From Nevskiaceae bacterium (GTDB lineage Bacteria; Pseudomonadota; Gammaproteobacteria; Steroidobacterales; Steroidobacteraceae): a stretch of 64,000 bases of DNA. A program made the translations under genes and the position numbers. The notes beneath the pieces are model-generated. The model did not search any database and was not told the origin of the DNA. It saw only the letters and a program-made list of their open reading frames with translations. How positions within the stretch are numbered: the first letter of the stretch is position 1; each line of letters opens with the position of its first letter. This document shows positions 54,753-63,195 of the stretch, one piece after another. The stretch is taken from the NCBI GenBank assembly GCA_024234075.1, contig JACKOV010000005.1, positions 248,001 through 312,000 on the forward strand, written 5' to 3'.

Positions 54753-55079
54753 GGGACGTTGACAAGAATAGGCGTATCCGCGATGAGCGCGGACACGCGA
54801 AATTGCCGTCGTTGCCCATGGTGCGGTGCATTAATCCGAATGAACCGCAGGTCCGCAAAAAAAGCTTGCGTTTCGCTGCGCTATGCTATCCTCCGGCCCG
54901 ATCGTTGCCTTTCCGTCTGCATCCTCTGGCGCCGTCCGCGCTTGTCTGCATCGTCGAATCGTCATCGATCAGGTGGCCTGGACGCCGCCCGGGGATTGGC
55001 AATCCGGCGTTCGCCGGTATTGCATTCCTCGATCGCAGTCCCGACCGTGTACGTGTCTTTATATTTGGTGTTCTCAGAG
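54753..55079 (+). other. gap upstream of the RRM gene, contains a leader
   Basis: This 327-base gap between divergent glpD and the RRM gene holds a candidate promoter near 54866-54892 and then about 190 bases of untranslated leader. Long leaders are common for cold-induced RNA-binding proteins, so post-transcriptional control is possible. No gene is seen. Confidence 0.5.
54866..54892 (+). promoter_or_regulatory. candidate sigma-70 promoter of the RRM gene
   Basis: TTGCGT (54866) and TATCCT (54887) are separated by 15 bases, slightly short, with an A tract (AAAAAAA) just upstream that could act as an UP-like element. It is the best AT-rich promoter-like site in the gap. Confidence 0.4.
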
Positions 55080-55436
55080 ATGGCGAAAATTTACGTAGGC
55101 AACCTGCCTTTCTCGGCTGACGAAGCCGCGGTGCGGGATTTGTTCTCCCAGCATGGCACGGTCGAGTCCGTGTCCCTGCCGGTCGATCGTGACACGGGCC
55201 GCCCACGCGGCTTCGGGTTCGTCGAGATGTCGCAAGCCGATGCGGCCCGTGCGATCCAGTCGTTGAATGGCTATTCGATGCAGGGTCGCCCGCTGCGCGT
55301 CAACGAAGCGCAGGATCGCCCACGCACCGGTGGTCCAGGCGGTGGCGGTGGCGGCTATCGCGGCGGCGGTGGCGGCGGCGGCGGCGGCTACCGCGGCGGT
55401 GGCGGTGGCGGTGGTGGTGGCGGCGGCCGCTGGTAA
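55080..55436 (+). CDS. glycine-rich RRM RNA-binding protein
   Basis: A 118-residue protein. A single RRM domain covers about residues 2-80, with RNP2 (IYVGNL) and RNP1 (RGFGFVEM) intact. A tail of about 35 residues made of Gly runs broken by Tyr-Arg (GGYRGG twice) follows. It binds single-stranded RNA, probably as a cold- or stress-related chaperone like cyanobacterial and proteobacterial Rbp proteins. The frame is open 700 bases upstream across glpD, but the ATG begins the RRM. A strong terminator follows. Confidence 0.92.
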   Translation: MAKIYVGNLPFSADEAAVRDLFSQHGTVESVSLPVDRDTGRPRGFGFVEMSQADAARAIQSLNGYSMQGRPLRVNEAQDRPRTGGPGGGGGGYRGGGGGGGGGYRGGGGGGGGGGGRW

Positions 55437-55460
55437 CACCAAGCATACCGATGCACATGC

Positions 55461-55490
55461 AAGGCCCGTCCTCGGACGGGCCTTGTTTTT
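55461..55490 (+). terminator. intrinsic terminator of the RRM gene
   Basis: A perfect 10-base stem AAGGCCCGTC/GACGGGCCTT closes a CTCG loop and is followed by GTTTTT, 24 bases after the RRM stop. It is also capable of acting as a partial terminator on the opposite strand for the methyltransferase gene. Confidence 0.9.
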
Positions 55491-55555
55491 ACAGGACAGT
55501 CGGAATGCGCATGGCCTGGCCTGCCAGGACTCCACTGCGCCTTTGAAGTCGGCTC

Positions 55556-56179
55556 CTAGCTGCGGCGTCGCCAGATCCGCAGCTGGTTGTTTGCCGGCAT
55601 GTCGTGATCGGCGATCAGTTCCAGATCCTGGTCGACGGCCAGCGCGTCGATCCATTCGGCATCGCGGATGCCGCTGGCCGGATCGCGCGCCTGCAGTGCC
55701 TCGTCGAAGCGGGCATTGCTGTCACTGGTATAGCGACCGCCGTAACGGAACGGTCCGTAGATCGCGAGCTTCGCACCAGCCGCGAGCCGCTGGCCGAAAC
55801 CGGCGAAGCAGCGCTCGACCTCGGATCGCGACATGATGTGCAACGTGTTGGCGCTGAAGGCCGTATCCCAGCGGCCCTCGAGGCCGAGCCGGGCGAGTGG
55901 CCAGGCATCCCGCGCGACGTCGAGTTCGAGCGGTTCGAACAGGTTGGACGAGCCCTCGAGCGCACAGCGTGCACGCAGGCCCGGCAGGGCTGCCGCGCGG
56001 TCGGTCGGCTGCCAATGCAGCCAGGGCAGCGACGCGGCAAAGTACACGGCATGTTGTCCGGTGCCGCTGCCGATCTCGAGCACCTCGTGTCGGTCGCCGA
56101 AGGTGTCGCGCAATACAGCAATAATCGGTTCGCGATTGCGGGCGCAAGCCGCGGAAAACGGCAATTCAGGCGTGTTCAT
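55556..56179 (-). CDS. DUF938 SAM-dependent methyltransferase
   Basis: A 207-residue class I methyltransferase-fold protein of the DUF938 family. VLEIGSGTGQHAVYFA is the SAM-binding loop; FSANTLHIMSRSEVERCF and IYGPFRYGGRYTSDSN are family hallmarks, and the protein ends in NNQLRIWRR. The substrate is unknown. Its ATG overlaps the stop of the MFS permease gene by one base (TGATG), so the two are translationally coupled, which hints at a shared metabolite. Confidence 0.88.
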   Translation of the reverse strand: MNTPELPFSAACARNREPIIAVLRDTFGDRHEVLEIGSGTGQHAVYFAASLPWLHWQPTDRAAALPGLRARCALEGSSNLFEPLELDVARDAWPLARLGLEGRWDTAFSANTLHIMSRSEVERCFAGFGQRLAAGAKLAIYGPFRYGGRYTSDSNARFDEALQARDPASGIRDAEWIDALAVDQDLELIADHDMPANNQLRIWRRRS

Positions 56180-57819
56180 CAGAGATCGCTACCGCGGGAT
56201 TCTTTCATCAGGAACAACGACAGCAGGAAGCAGCTGCCCATCACCGCCAGCGGATACCAGAGGCCTGAGAGGACGTCGCCGGTACGTGCCACCACCCAGG
56301 TGGCGGTCAGCGGCATGAATCCGCCAAACCAGGCGCTGGTCAGGTGGTACGGCACGGACAGCGCGGTGTAGCGGATCCGTGTCGGAAATATCTCCGCGAG
56401 CCAGGCGGCCCCCGGGCCGCAGGTCAATCCGGCGCCGACGATCATTGCCAGGATCAGGGCGATCAGCTGCAGGTGGGTGGTGTTGAGACCGGCGAGCGAA
56501 GTGAGCGGCGGTGTTGCTGCAGTGCCGGGGTATCCCGCTGCGGCCAGCGCCGCGGCGAGTGCTTCGCGATCGAATCCCTCGAGCCGTTGGCCGGCCAGTT
56601 CGATCGTCAGCGGTGCGCTGCCCAGCGCCGCTTCGTTGGTGTAGGAGATGCCGCGCTTGGCGAGGAAGTCGCGCGCGCGGGTGGCATCGTCGAGTTTTGC
56701 CGGGTCGGCGAACGGGTCGAAGCGCGTCGCGGCGGCATGCACGGTGACCGGCGCGCGCTGCTGCGCAACCGCAAGATCGGGGCTGCCGACCGCGAGCAGG
56801 CTGCTGTAGACCGGTATCACGGCTAGCGCCGAGAGCAGCATCCCGGCAAGCATCACGGGTCGGCGTCCGATACGGTCGGAAAGCGCGCCCGCGGCGGCGT
56901 AGATCGGCACTCCGAGCAGCAGGGCCACCACGATCACTACCGACGTGGTGCCGGTGTCGATCAGCAGCGCAGTCTGCAGGAACACCATCGAGTAGAACTG
57001 CGCAGTATACCAGCTGATGGCCATGGCCGCGGCCACCACGATCGCCGCCAGCATGCGGCGCGCGTTCTCGCGCTGGAACAGGCTTTCGGCGATCGGCGAG
57101 CGTGACAGCTGGCCGTTGCGTTTGAGTTCCGCAAACAGCGGCGATTCCTGCAGTTTCAGCCGGATGTAGACAGACAGGCCGAGTAGCACGACCGAGAGCA
57201 GGAAGGGAATGCGCCAACCCCAGGCGTGGAACGCCTGCTCACCGAGCAAGGCACGACAGGCGAGAATGACCAGCAGCGACAGCACCAGGCCGAGCGTTGC
57301 GGTCGTCTGGATCCAGCTGGTGAAGTAGCCGCGACGTTCCTTGCTGGCATGCTCGGCGATGTAGACCGCAGCGCCACCGAATTCGCCGCCGAGCGCGAGG
57401 CCCTGGATCATCCGCAGCGACACCAGCAGGGCCGGCGCCCACCAGCCGATGCTCTCGAAGGTGGGCAGTATGCCGACCACTGCGGTCGATGCGCCCATCA
57501 GCACGATCGTGATCAGGAACGTGCGCTTGCGTCCGACGCGGTCGCCGAGGCGGCCGAACACCAGCGCGCCAAGCGGGCGCATCGCGAATCCGACGCCGAA
57601 TGTCGCGAGGCTCGCGAGCAGGGCTGCGGTATCGTTGCCCGCGGGAAAGAACAGCGCCCCGAAGAAAGTCGCGAGCGTACCGTAGAGCATGAAATCGTAG
57701 TATTCGAAGATTGTACCGGTCGAGGCCGCGAGTACCACGCGTGACATCGGTGTGACCGGCGGCGCGTCGTTCGCCGTCACGGTCGTGCTGGAAGTCACGA
57801 TCGGGGAGGAGGGGCTCAT
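56179..57819 (-). CDS. MFS permease of the metabolite:H+ symporter (MHS/ProP) group
   Basis: A 546-residue inner-membrane transporter with twelve segments. GTIFEYYDFMLYG in segment 1 and GRLGDRVGRKRTF in loop 2-3 are MHS-family signatures, as in ProP, KgtP and CitA. An insert of about 95 residues (roughly 345-440, AVAQQRAPVTVHAAATRF to LNTTHLQL) sits after segment 8 on the periplasmic side and is predicted soluble. The substrate is probably a carboxylate or betaine. I start it at the ATG 57819 rather than the TTG at 57834. It is coupled to the DUF938 gene. Confidence 0.88.
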   Translation of the reverse strand: MSPSSPIVTSSTTVTANDAPPVTPMSRVVLAASTGTIFEYYDFMLYGTLATFFGALFFPAGNDTAALLASLATFGVGFAMRPLGALVFGRLGDRVGRKRTFLITIVLMGASTAVVGILPTFESIGWWAPALLVSLRMIQGLALGGEFGGAAVYIAEHASKERRGYFTSWIQTTATLGLVLSLLVILACRALLGEQAFHAWGWRIPFLLSVVLLGLSVYIRLKLQESPLFAELKRNGQLSRSPIAESLFQRENARRMLAAIVVAAAMAISWYTAQFYSMVFLQTALLIDTGTTSVVIVVALLLGVPIYAAAGALSDRIGRRPVMLAGMLLSALAVIPVYSSLLAVGSPDLAVAQQRAPVTVHAAATRFDPFADPAKLDDATRARDFLAKRGISYTNEAALGSAPLTIELAGQRLEGFDREALAAALAAAGYPGTAATPPLTSLAGLNTTHLQLIALILAMIVGAGLTCGPGAAWLAEIFPTRIRYTALSVPYHLTSAWFGGFMPLTATWVVARTGDVLSGLWYPLAVMGSCFLLSLFLMKESRGSDL

Positions 57820-57981
57820 GGGTGGCTCGGGCAACGGGGTCGATCGATTCTAGGCGGAATTTCCCGTTTCATGGAATGCATGGCCATTCACCGGATGGCA
57901 TTGCCGCCACGCTTCGTTAACATGCGGGACGCCGTGCGCCATGCGGGACGCTGGGTGCGGCCGGACGAATCTGGAGAGAGC

Positions 57982-58809
57982 ATGCAGCGGATTCCGCGCG
58001 GATACTTCGAAGGCCCATCGGGGCAGGTGCACTACCGGCGCATGGCGCTCCCGGGCGGCAGACCGCTGCTGTTGCTGCACCAGTCACCGCTGTCCTCGAC
58101 GCAGTTCGAGGCGGTTCTGCCGAGATTGCAGGCCCGTGGCTACGATGCCGTCGCGCTCGATCTACCTGGCTTCGGCCTGTCCGACGAGGCTCCGCCGGAC
58201 GCGACACTCGACGAATATGCGAGCGTTCTGGATGTCGCTCTGGAGGCGCTCGGCTGGGCGGATGCCCATTTCGTAGGGCACCATACCGGCGCCGTGATTG
58301 CCGCGATGTTCGCAGCCGCACAGCCGGTCAGGGTGCGTCGGCTGGTATTGAACGGTTTTCCGCTGCTGACCCCGGCCGAACGCGAGCATTTCGGCACTTT
58401 CTATTTTGGGCCGAAGCAGCCGCGGGCCGATGGTTCGCACCTGCTGACGGCCTGGAACAACCGCCTGCGTTCGTCACCGGGCTGGACCGATCTGGCATTG
58501 ATGCATCGTTACACCGTCGAAGGCCTGTATCGCGGTGCGACCAACTGGCGAGCGTTTCCGCTGATCTTGCAGGCCGATCTCGGCGGGCTGCTGCAGGCCT
58601 TGCAGGTTCCGACCTTGCTGCTGACCAATACCGGCGAAGACCTGTACGAGGCGACGCTGCGCTGCCGAGCCCTGCGGCCGGATTTCTTCGCCTTCCAGGC
58701 ATTGCAGGGGGGGACGCATGACATCGTCGACGAGCAGCCGGAGCCCTGGGTCGATGCCGTGACGACGTTCCTGGGCGATACGCGACGGTCGTCCGCGAGC
58801 CTGGCATGA
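57982..58809 (+). CDS. alpha/beta-hydrolase-fold protein with non-standard nucleophile elbow
   Basis: A 275-residue alpha/beta hydrolase fold. The oxyanion-hole loop LLHQSPLSSTQFE and strand VALDLPGFGLSDE are clear, and the late His is in GGTHDIVDEQ. The elbow reads FVGHHTGAVIA, so the normal Ser/Asp nucleophile position is His. The family of GxHTG proteins is known in databases to my recollection but without a clear reaction. GGAGAGAG precedes this ATG; an upstream frame exists. The stop overlaps the next gene's ATG. Confidence 0.82.
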   Translation: MQRIPRGYFEGPSGQVHYRRMALPGGRPLLLLHQSPLSSTQFEAVLPRLQARGYDAVALDLPGFGLSDEAPPDATLDEYASVLDVALEALGWADAHFVGHHTGAVIAAMFAAAQPVRVRRLVLNGFPLLTPAEREHFGTFYFGPKQPRADGSHLLTAWNNRLRSSPGWTDLALMHRYTVEGLYRGATNWRAFPLILQADLGGLLQALQVPTLLLTNTGEDLYEATLRCRALRPDFFAFQALQGGTHDIVDEQPEPWVDAVTTFLGDTRRSSASLA

Positions 58810-60203
58810 AGCTGTCTTTTCTCGGTGCAGCGCGCGAAGTGACCGGCTCGTGCGTACTGGTGGAAACCTCGCAGTGCCGCTTTCTGATCGACTGCGGGAT
58901 GTTCCAGGGCGGTCGTGAGGCCAATACGCGCAATCGCAGGCGGTTCGAATTCGAGCCGGCCGGCATCGACTTCGTGCTGTTGACCCACGCACACATCGAC
59001 CACAGCGGCTTGCTGCCACGGCTCGCGCGCGAGGGATTTGTCGGTCCGATCTATTCGACTGCAGCAACCATCGAACTGGCTGGCGTGATGTTGCCGGACA
59101 GTGGCTACATTCAGGAGATGGATGCCAAGCGGGCCCTGCGCGCTCGTCGCCGCAGTCTCGACCCACGGCGCGCGCCTGCACCGCTGTATACCGTACAAGA
59201 AGCCCGGGATTGCCTGAAGCTGCTGCATCCGATCGACTACCAACGGCACTTTCAGCCGCATCCGTCGATCAGCTGCACCTATCACGATGCTGGTCACATC
59301 CTTGGCTCGGCGATCATCGAGATCGTCGTCCGCGATCAGGGCAAAGAAACCCGACTGGTCGCCTCCGGCGATCTTGGGCAGCCGGGACGTCCCATCGTGC
59401 GCGATCCGACGCCGTTGCAGCGTGCCGACGTCGTGCTGATCGAATCCACCTACGGCGATCGCCCGCATCGCGACCTGCCGGCGACCCTGATCGAACTCGA
59501 GCAGGTGATGACCGATACGCTGCGTCGTGGCGGCAATGTCATCGTACCGGCATTCGCGGTAGGACGGACGCAGGAGGTGCTGTATCACCTGCACCAGCTC
59601 GCCCGCCTCGGCCGCCTGCCGCCGATGCGGATTTTTCTCGATTCGCCGATGGCCATCGCCGCCACCGAAATCACCTTGCGCCATCACACGTTGTTCGACA
59701 AGGACGCGCGTGAGCTCGACAGCTGGCGGCAGCAAGGCAACGGCCTGCCGCAGCTGCGTTTCATTGCCAGTGCCGACGAGTCGAAGGCGCTGAACGAGAT
59801 TCGCAGCGGCGCGGTGATCATTGCGGCCAGCGGCATGTGCGAAGCGGGGCGGATCAAACATCATCTGCGCCACAATCTCGGACGCGCCGAATGCAGTGTG
59901 CTGATCACCGGGTTCCAGGCTCAGGGGACGCTGGGCCGGCGCCTGGTCGACGGGGCGAAGCGAGTGCGGATCTTCGGCGAAGAGGTCACGGTCCGTGCGT
60001 CGCTGCATACGCTCGGTGGCCTGTCCGCGCACGCGGATCAGCCGGCGCTGCTCGCCTGGGCACGCCATTTCGATCCGCCACCGGTGCGCGCGTTCACGTT
60101 GCACGGCGAAATGTCCGCCGCGCAGGCTCTGGCCGACAAGCTCGAGCGGGAGCTGGGTTGGCGGGCCGCGGTCCCCGAACCCGGTACGACCGTTACGATA
60201 TGA
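58806..60203 (+). CDS. beta-CASP metallo-beta-lactamase RNA-processing nuclease
   Basis: A 465-residue protein of the RNase J/CPSF-like beta-CASP family (often annotated RMMBL). THAHIDHSG holds the zinc ligands, YHDAGHILGSA and SGDLG follow, the beta-CASP part has ASGMCEAGRI, and GLSAHAD ends the core before the RMMBL tail. It likely cuts RNA in vivo, and the target is unknown. It starts in an ATGA overlap with the alpha/beta-hydrolase gene, so the two are translated together. Confidence 0.92.
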   Translation: MKLSFLGAAREVTGSCVLVETSQCRFLIDCGMFQGGREANTRNRRRFEFEPAGIDFVLLTHAHIDHSGLLPRLAREGFVGPIYSTAATIELAGVMLPDSGYIQEMDAKRALRARRRSLDPRRAPAPLYTVQEARDCLKLLHPIDYQRHFQPHPSISCTYHDAGHILGSAIIEIVVRDQGKETRLVASGDLGQPGRPIVRDPTPLQRADVVLIESTYGDRPHRDLPATLIELEQVMTDTLRRGGNVIVPAFAVGRTQEVLYHLHQLARLGRLPPMRIFLDSPMAIAATEITLRHHTLFDKDARELDSWRQQGNGLPQLRFIASADESKALNEIRSGAVIIAASGMCEAGRIKHHLRHNLGRAECSVLITGFQAQGTLGRRLVDGAKRVRIFGEEVTVRASLHTLGGLSAHADQPALLAWARHFDPPPVRAFTLHGEMSAAQALADKLERELGWRAAVPEPGTTVTI

Positions 60204-60206
60204 CGT

Positions 60207-60341
60207 TCAACCGCGCTGGGTGGTCAGCCAGCTGAGCGCCTTGGGTGTCTGCACGAGGTTGACTGCAACGCCGTCCGGGTCGCGGACAAGCGCTTCGGCG
60301 ACTGCCGAAAGCGGCAGATGAATCGCCGCGGTCACTGTCGC
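60207..60341 (-). pseudogene. C-terminal fragment of a VOC/glyoxalase-family protein
   Basis: The minus strand reads AEALVRDPDGVAVNLVQTP in a short frame ending at 60207. DPDG-V-xLV is the typical end of vicinal-oxygen-chelate (glyoxalase) domains, where the last metal ligand would follow. An in-frame stop lies just upstream, so only about 43 residues remain and there is no full domain. It looks like a decayed gene between the nuclease and HD-GYP genes. Confidence 0.5.
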
Positions 60342-60363
60342 CCGTCAGGGCAACGAGCCGGCG

Positions 60364-61731
60364 TCAGGACCACAGCCGGCTCGAGCGAGGCGCTGGGGAC
60401 GGTGGAGGCTCGCCGATCCGTGGTGGCGCCGGTGCGGGGAACGTCAGCCCGATCCATTCGCCGCCGAACCAGCTGCGCTGTGCTTCGGGGAGTGTCAGTG
60501 GGTCGATGATCCGCTCGATGCCGACCTGGCCCGGATCGGAGAGATCGACGATTCCGGCCTCGGCCATGGCGCGGCTGTCGTCGTAGATCCAGACCAGTGG
60601 CGCGAGCCGTGCATGGTCGCTGACACGGGCGACCCGTGCGATCCGGCCGTCCGTCAGCGCGACGAAGCTGCCCGGCGGATAGATCGTCAGTGCCGCGATC
60701 AGGTGTTCGATGGTGCCTGCACCGTAGGCCTCGCGTCTGGTCCGATACAGCTGTGCGAGCGCTGCCGCGGGAGCCGGCGCGTCGTTGCGTGTCGCCAGCA
60801 CCTGGAACTCGCGGATCGCGCCGATGATGGGCGCCAGCGGATGGATCTCATGGCCGTGTACGGCGGCGGGGAAGCCGCTGCCGTCGAGCCGTTCGCGGTG
60901 TTGTGCGACGACGCGGATGACCTCGGTCGTACAACCCGGATACTCGCACAGTATCGCGGCACCGAGTTGCGGGTATCGACGAAATTCGGCCAGGTCGTCG
61001 CGGCTCTGTATTCGCGACTCGTCACGCAGCCGGGGAGGCAGCCGCGACAGCCCGATGGCGTGCAGCATGGCCGCCGTCGTCACGGTTTGCAGGTCGGCCG
61101 CGCTGAGTTGCAAGCGACCGCCGATGGCTGCGGCCAGCGCCGCGGCATTCATCGACAGACTGGCCTGGCGACGTTGCGCACCGACGGGTGTGGCCACCGC
61201 CGCGAGGGTCAGTGGTCGTTCCCGTCCCGCGGCCAGCGACAGCACCTGGCGCACGGCGTCGTGCGTCGCCTCGATGCCGCGGGCATCGCCCGCATCGAGC
61301 ATGGTCAGCGCCTGGGCCGCGCTGCCGACAGCGCCGCGATAGCCTTCCCGTGCGCGCGACAGGTTGTCCTGCAGCAGGCGAGGGTCGATCGTCGGTGCCG
61401 GCGGCTGCAGTCCCCGGCGAATGGCGTCGATGACGGCTGCGGTGAGCCCGGGAGCGGCCGCCGGTTGCAGTACCGGTGGTTCGGTCGGTGTGACCGGGGG
61501 CAGTGCCGGGGAATGCGGCGGTGCCGCCGGTACCGCAACGGGTTTCGAGCGGGCCGGATCGATGAATATCCGCGTCAGCTCCGCTGCGCGGATGGCCGTC
61601 AGTTCGTCGGCTGTAGTGATGCAGAACGAGCTCTGCAGGAACGGGTGCTTGAACCAGCGATCGCCGATTCGTACGAAGTGCCCGATCCGCAGCGCGTCCG
61701 CCTCGATCGGTTGCCATGCTACCGAACTCAC
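60364..61731 (-). CDS. degenerate HD-GYP-domain protein with DUF3391 N-terminus
   Basis: A 455-residue protein. Residues 1-60 resemble the DUF3391 domain often fused to HD-GYP phosphodiesterases, followed by a Pro/Ala linker (~62-115). The HD-GYP-like part covers about 180-330, but the metal motif reads LHAIG (223-227) instead of LHDIG, HHE is HRE (278-280), and only DGSGFP (283-288) remains close to canonical. It probably cannot hydrolyse c-di-GMP and may bind it. Residues ~350-430 hold a further domain (GSFVALTDGRIARVAR). Confidence 0.8.
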   Translation of the reverse strand: MSSVAWQPIEADALRIGHFVRIGDRWFKHPFLQSSFCITTADELTAIRAAELTRIFIDPARSKPVAVPAAPPHSPALPPVTPTEPPVLQPAAAPGLTAAVIDAIRRGLQPPAPTIDPRLLQDNLSRAREGYRGAVGSAAQALTMLDAGDARGIEATHDAVRQVLSLAAGRERPLTLAAVATPVGAQRRQASLSMNAAALAAAIGGRLQLSAADLQTVTTAAMLHAIGLSRLPPRLRDESRIQSRDDLAEFRRYPQLGAAILCEYPGCTTEVIRVVAQHRERLDGSGFPAAVHGHEIHPLAPIIGAIREFQVLATRNDAPAPAAALAQLYRTRREAYGAGTIEHLIAALTIYPPGSFVALTDGRIARVARVSDHARLAPLVWIYDDSRAMAEAGIVDLSDPGQVGIERIIDPLTLPEAQRSWFGGEWIGLTFPAPAPPRIGEPPPSPAPRSSRLWS

Positions 61732-61971
61732 CCGTGCCGGCCTCCACCCACTGGCCGCGCCGTGAACGCGCAGCTCCGCGGCAGGTTATGCTCGCCTGAC
61801 AGGTGGCGCGTTGCTACAGTGCACAGTCGTGCCTTCGTCAGGCCCGCGGTTGTTGCCGCAGCGTGAACGCGGTCGCACCCGGCGGCCGGATGTTGCCGTC
61901 CGGCGATGGCAGGGCCGTCGCGGCAGGCTACGATCGCTGCTGCCGTCATTCGCCGTCGGAGGTTCGATACC
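61732..61971. other. divergent gap between HD-GYP-like and methyltransferase genes
   Basis: A 240-base region holding both promoters of the divergent pair. No clear sigma-70 motif, repeat or small gene is seen, apart from the GGAGG that serves the methyltransferase gene. Confidence 0.35.
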
Positions 61972-63117
61972 GTGTCACAGCCGCTGCCGCATCCGATGTA
62001 TCCCACCGCAAATCACGACGAACAGGCGCGGCAGGATTTTGTCGCGGCCTTCCGTGCTCACCTGGCATCGCAACTGGTACCGGGCAACCGCGTCGCCTAT
62101 GAACGGCGGGCGCTGCCACGTTTCGTTCGTGAGCATGGCCGCGAGCCGGCGGATTTCCACGAGGTCCGGGCGGCGATGCGCGGCGATTCCTACTACCAAT
62201 TCTGGAGCGCACTGCAGCGCCGCAGCCAGGAGCTGATGTGGGAGTCGGTGATCGACACGGCCGAGCGGGAGCTTCCGCAGCTGATCGATACGGCCCAGAC
62301 GTTGGCGCAGCGGGCGGCGCAGTCCGGCGGGGCCGGCGGTTCGCTGCGTCTCGATCCCACGCTGGTCGTGCCGCGCTACCACACCGCAGTCGATATTCAC
62401 CTGCAGCCGGGCGGTTACCACACCGATTTCGCGCCAGACGATGTCGCCGCGGGTGCGATCTACGACATGGGGCTGGGCATCTATCTGCAGGGCGCAGCCG
62501 GACCCGCGAATGAAGCGATGGGCCTGCTGCTGTTGTCGTTTCTGCGGGAGCGCCTGCCGGAGTTTCGTCCCACGCGGATTCTCGACATGGGCTGCGGTAT
62601 CGGCAACAGCACCTTGCCCTGGGTAACGGCGTTTCCGGAGGCCGAGGTGCACGCCATCGATGTCGCTGCGCCGTTGCTGCGTTACGGGCATGCGCGTGCC
62701 GAAGCGCTCGGTGCCCGGGTGCATTTCAGTCAGCAGAATGCCGAGCGCACCGACTTCGAGGCCGGCAGCTTCGATCTCGTGGTCTCGCATATCATGATGC
62801 ATGAGACTTCGCGCTCGGCGCTGCCGCGCATCATCGCCGAGTGCCGGCGCCTGTTGCGCCCGGGGGGGCGGATGCTGCATCTGGAGATTCCCCGCGGCAG
62901 CACGCCGTTCCAGCAGTTCATGTACAACTGGGAGGTCTGGAACAACAACGAGACCTTTGCCGTGAACATGACCGGGCTCGATCTGGCGGCACTGGCGGTC
63001 GATGCAGGATTCGACCCTACCCAGGTCGAGGCGGCGGACCATGTGCAGCGGCGCTCACGCGAGCAGCGGCTTTACGCGGATGAGACCCTGTGGAAGGTGC
63101 TGTTTGCACGCCGCTGA
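61972..63117 (+). CDS. class I SAM-dependent methyltransferase
   Basis: A 381-residue protein. The first ~190 residues are mostly helical and of unknown type (DSYYQFWSALQRRSQELMW). A class I methyltransferase domain follows, with ILDMGCGIGNSTLPWVTAFP as the SAM loop, FDLVVSHIMMHETSR and RLLRPGGRMLHLEI. Substrate unknown. The start is a GTG with GGAGG at 61958-61962, nine bases upstream; the longer open frame lacks such a site. It is followed by another methyltransferase gene, 78 bases later. Confidence 0.85.
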   Translation: MSQPLPHPMYPTANHDEQARQDFVAAFRAHLASQLVPGNRVAYERRALPRFVREHGREPADFHEVRAAMRGDSYYQFWSALQRRSQELMWESVIDTAERELPQLIDTAQTLAQRAAQSGGAGGSLRLDPTLVVPRYHTAVDIHLQPGGYHTDFAPDDVAAGAIYDMGLGIYLQGAAGPANEAMGLLLLSFLRERLPEFRPTRILDMGCGIGNSTLPWVTAFPEAEVHAIDVAAPLLRYGHARAEALGARVHFSQQNAERTDFEAGSFDLVVSHIMMHETSRSALPRIIAECRRLLRPGGRMLHLEIPRGSTPFQQFMYNWEVWNNNETFAVNMTGLDLAALAVDAGFDPTQVEAADHVQRRSREQRLYADETLWKVLFARR

Positions 63118-63195
63118 ACGCGGTCCGATCCGAGGCGTAAGTACAGGATGCAGGCGGCCGCGTGCCTGCCGTGGTGTAGTGATGCCGGCGGGGCG

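Noticed and set aside
55330..55435. GGC/GGT-rich stretch as a DNA repeat element
   Set aside because: It encodes the glycine-rich tail of the RRM protein, a normal feature of this family.
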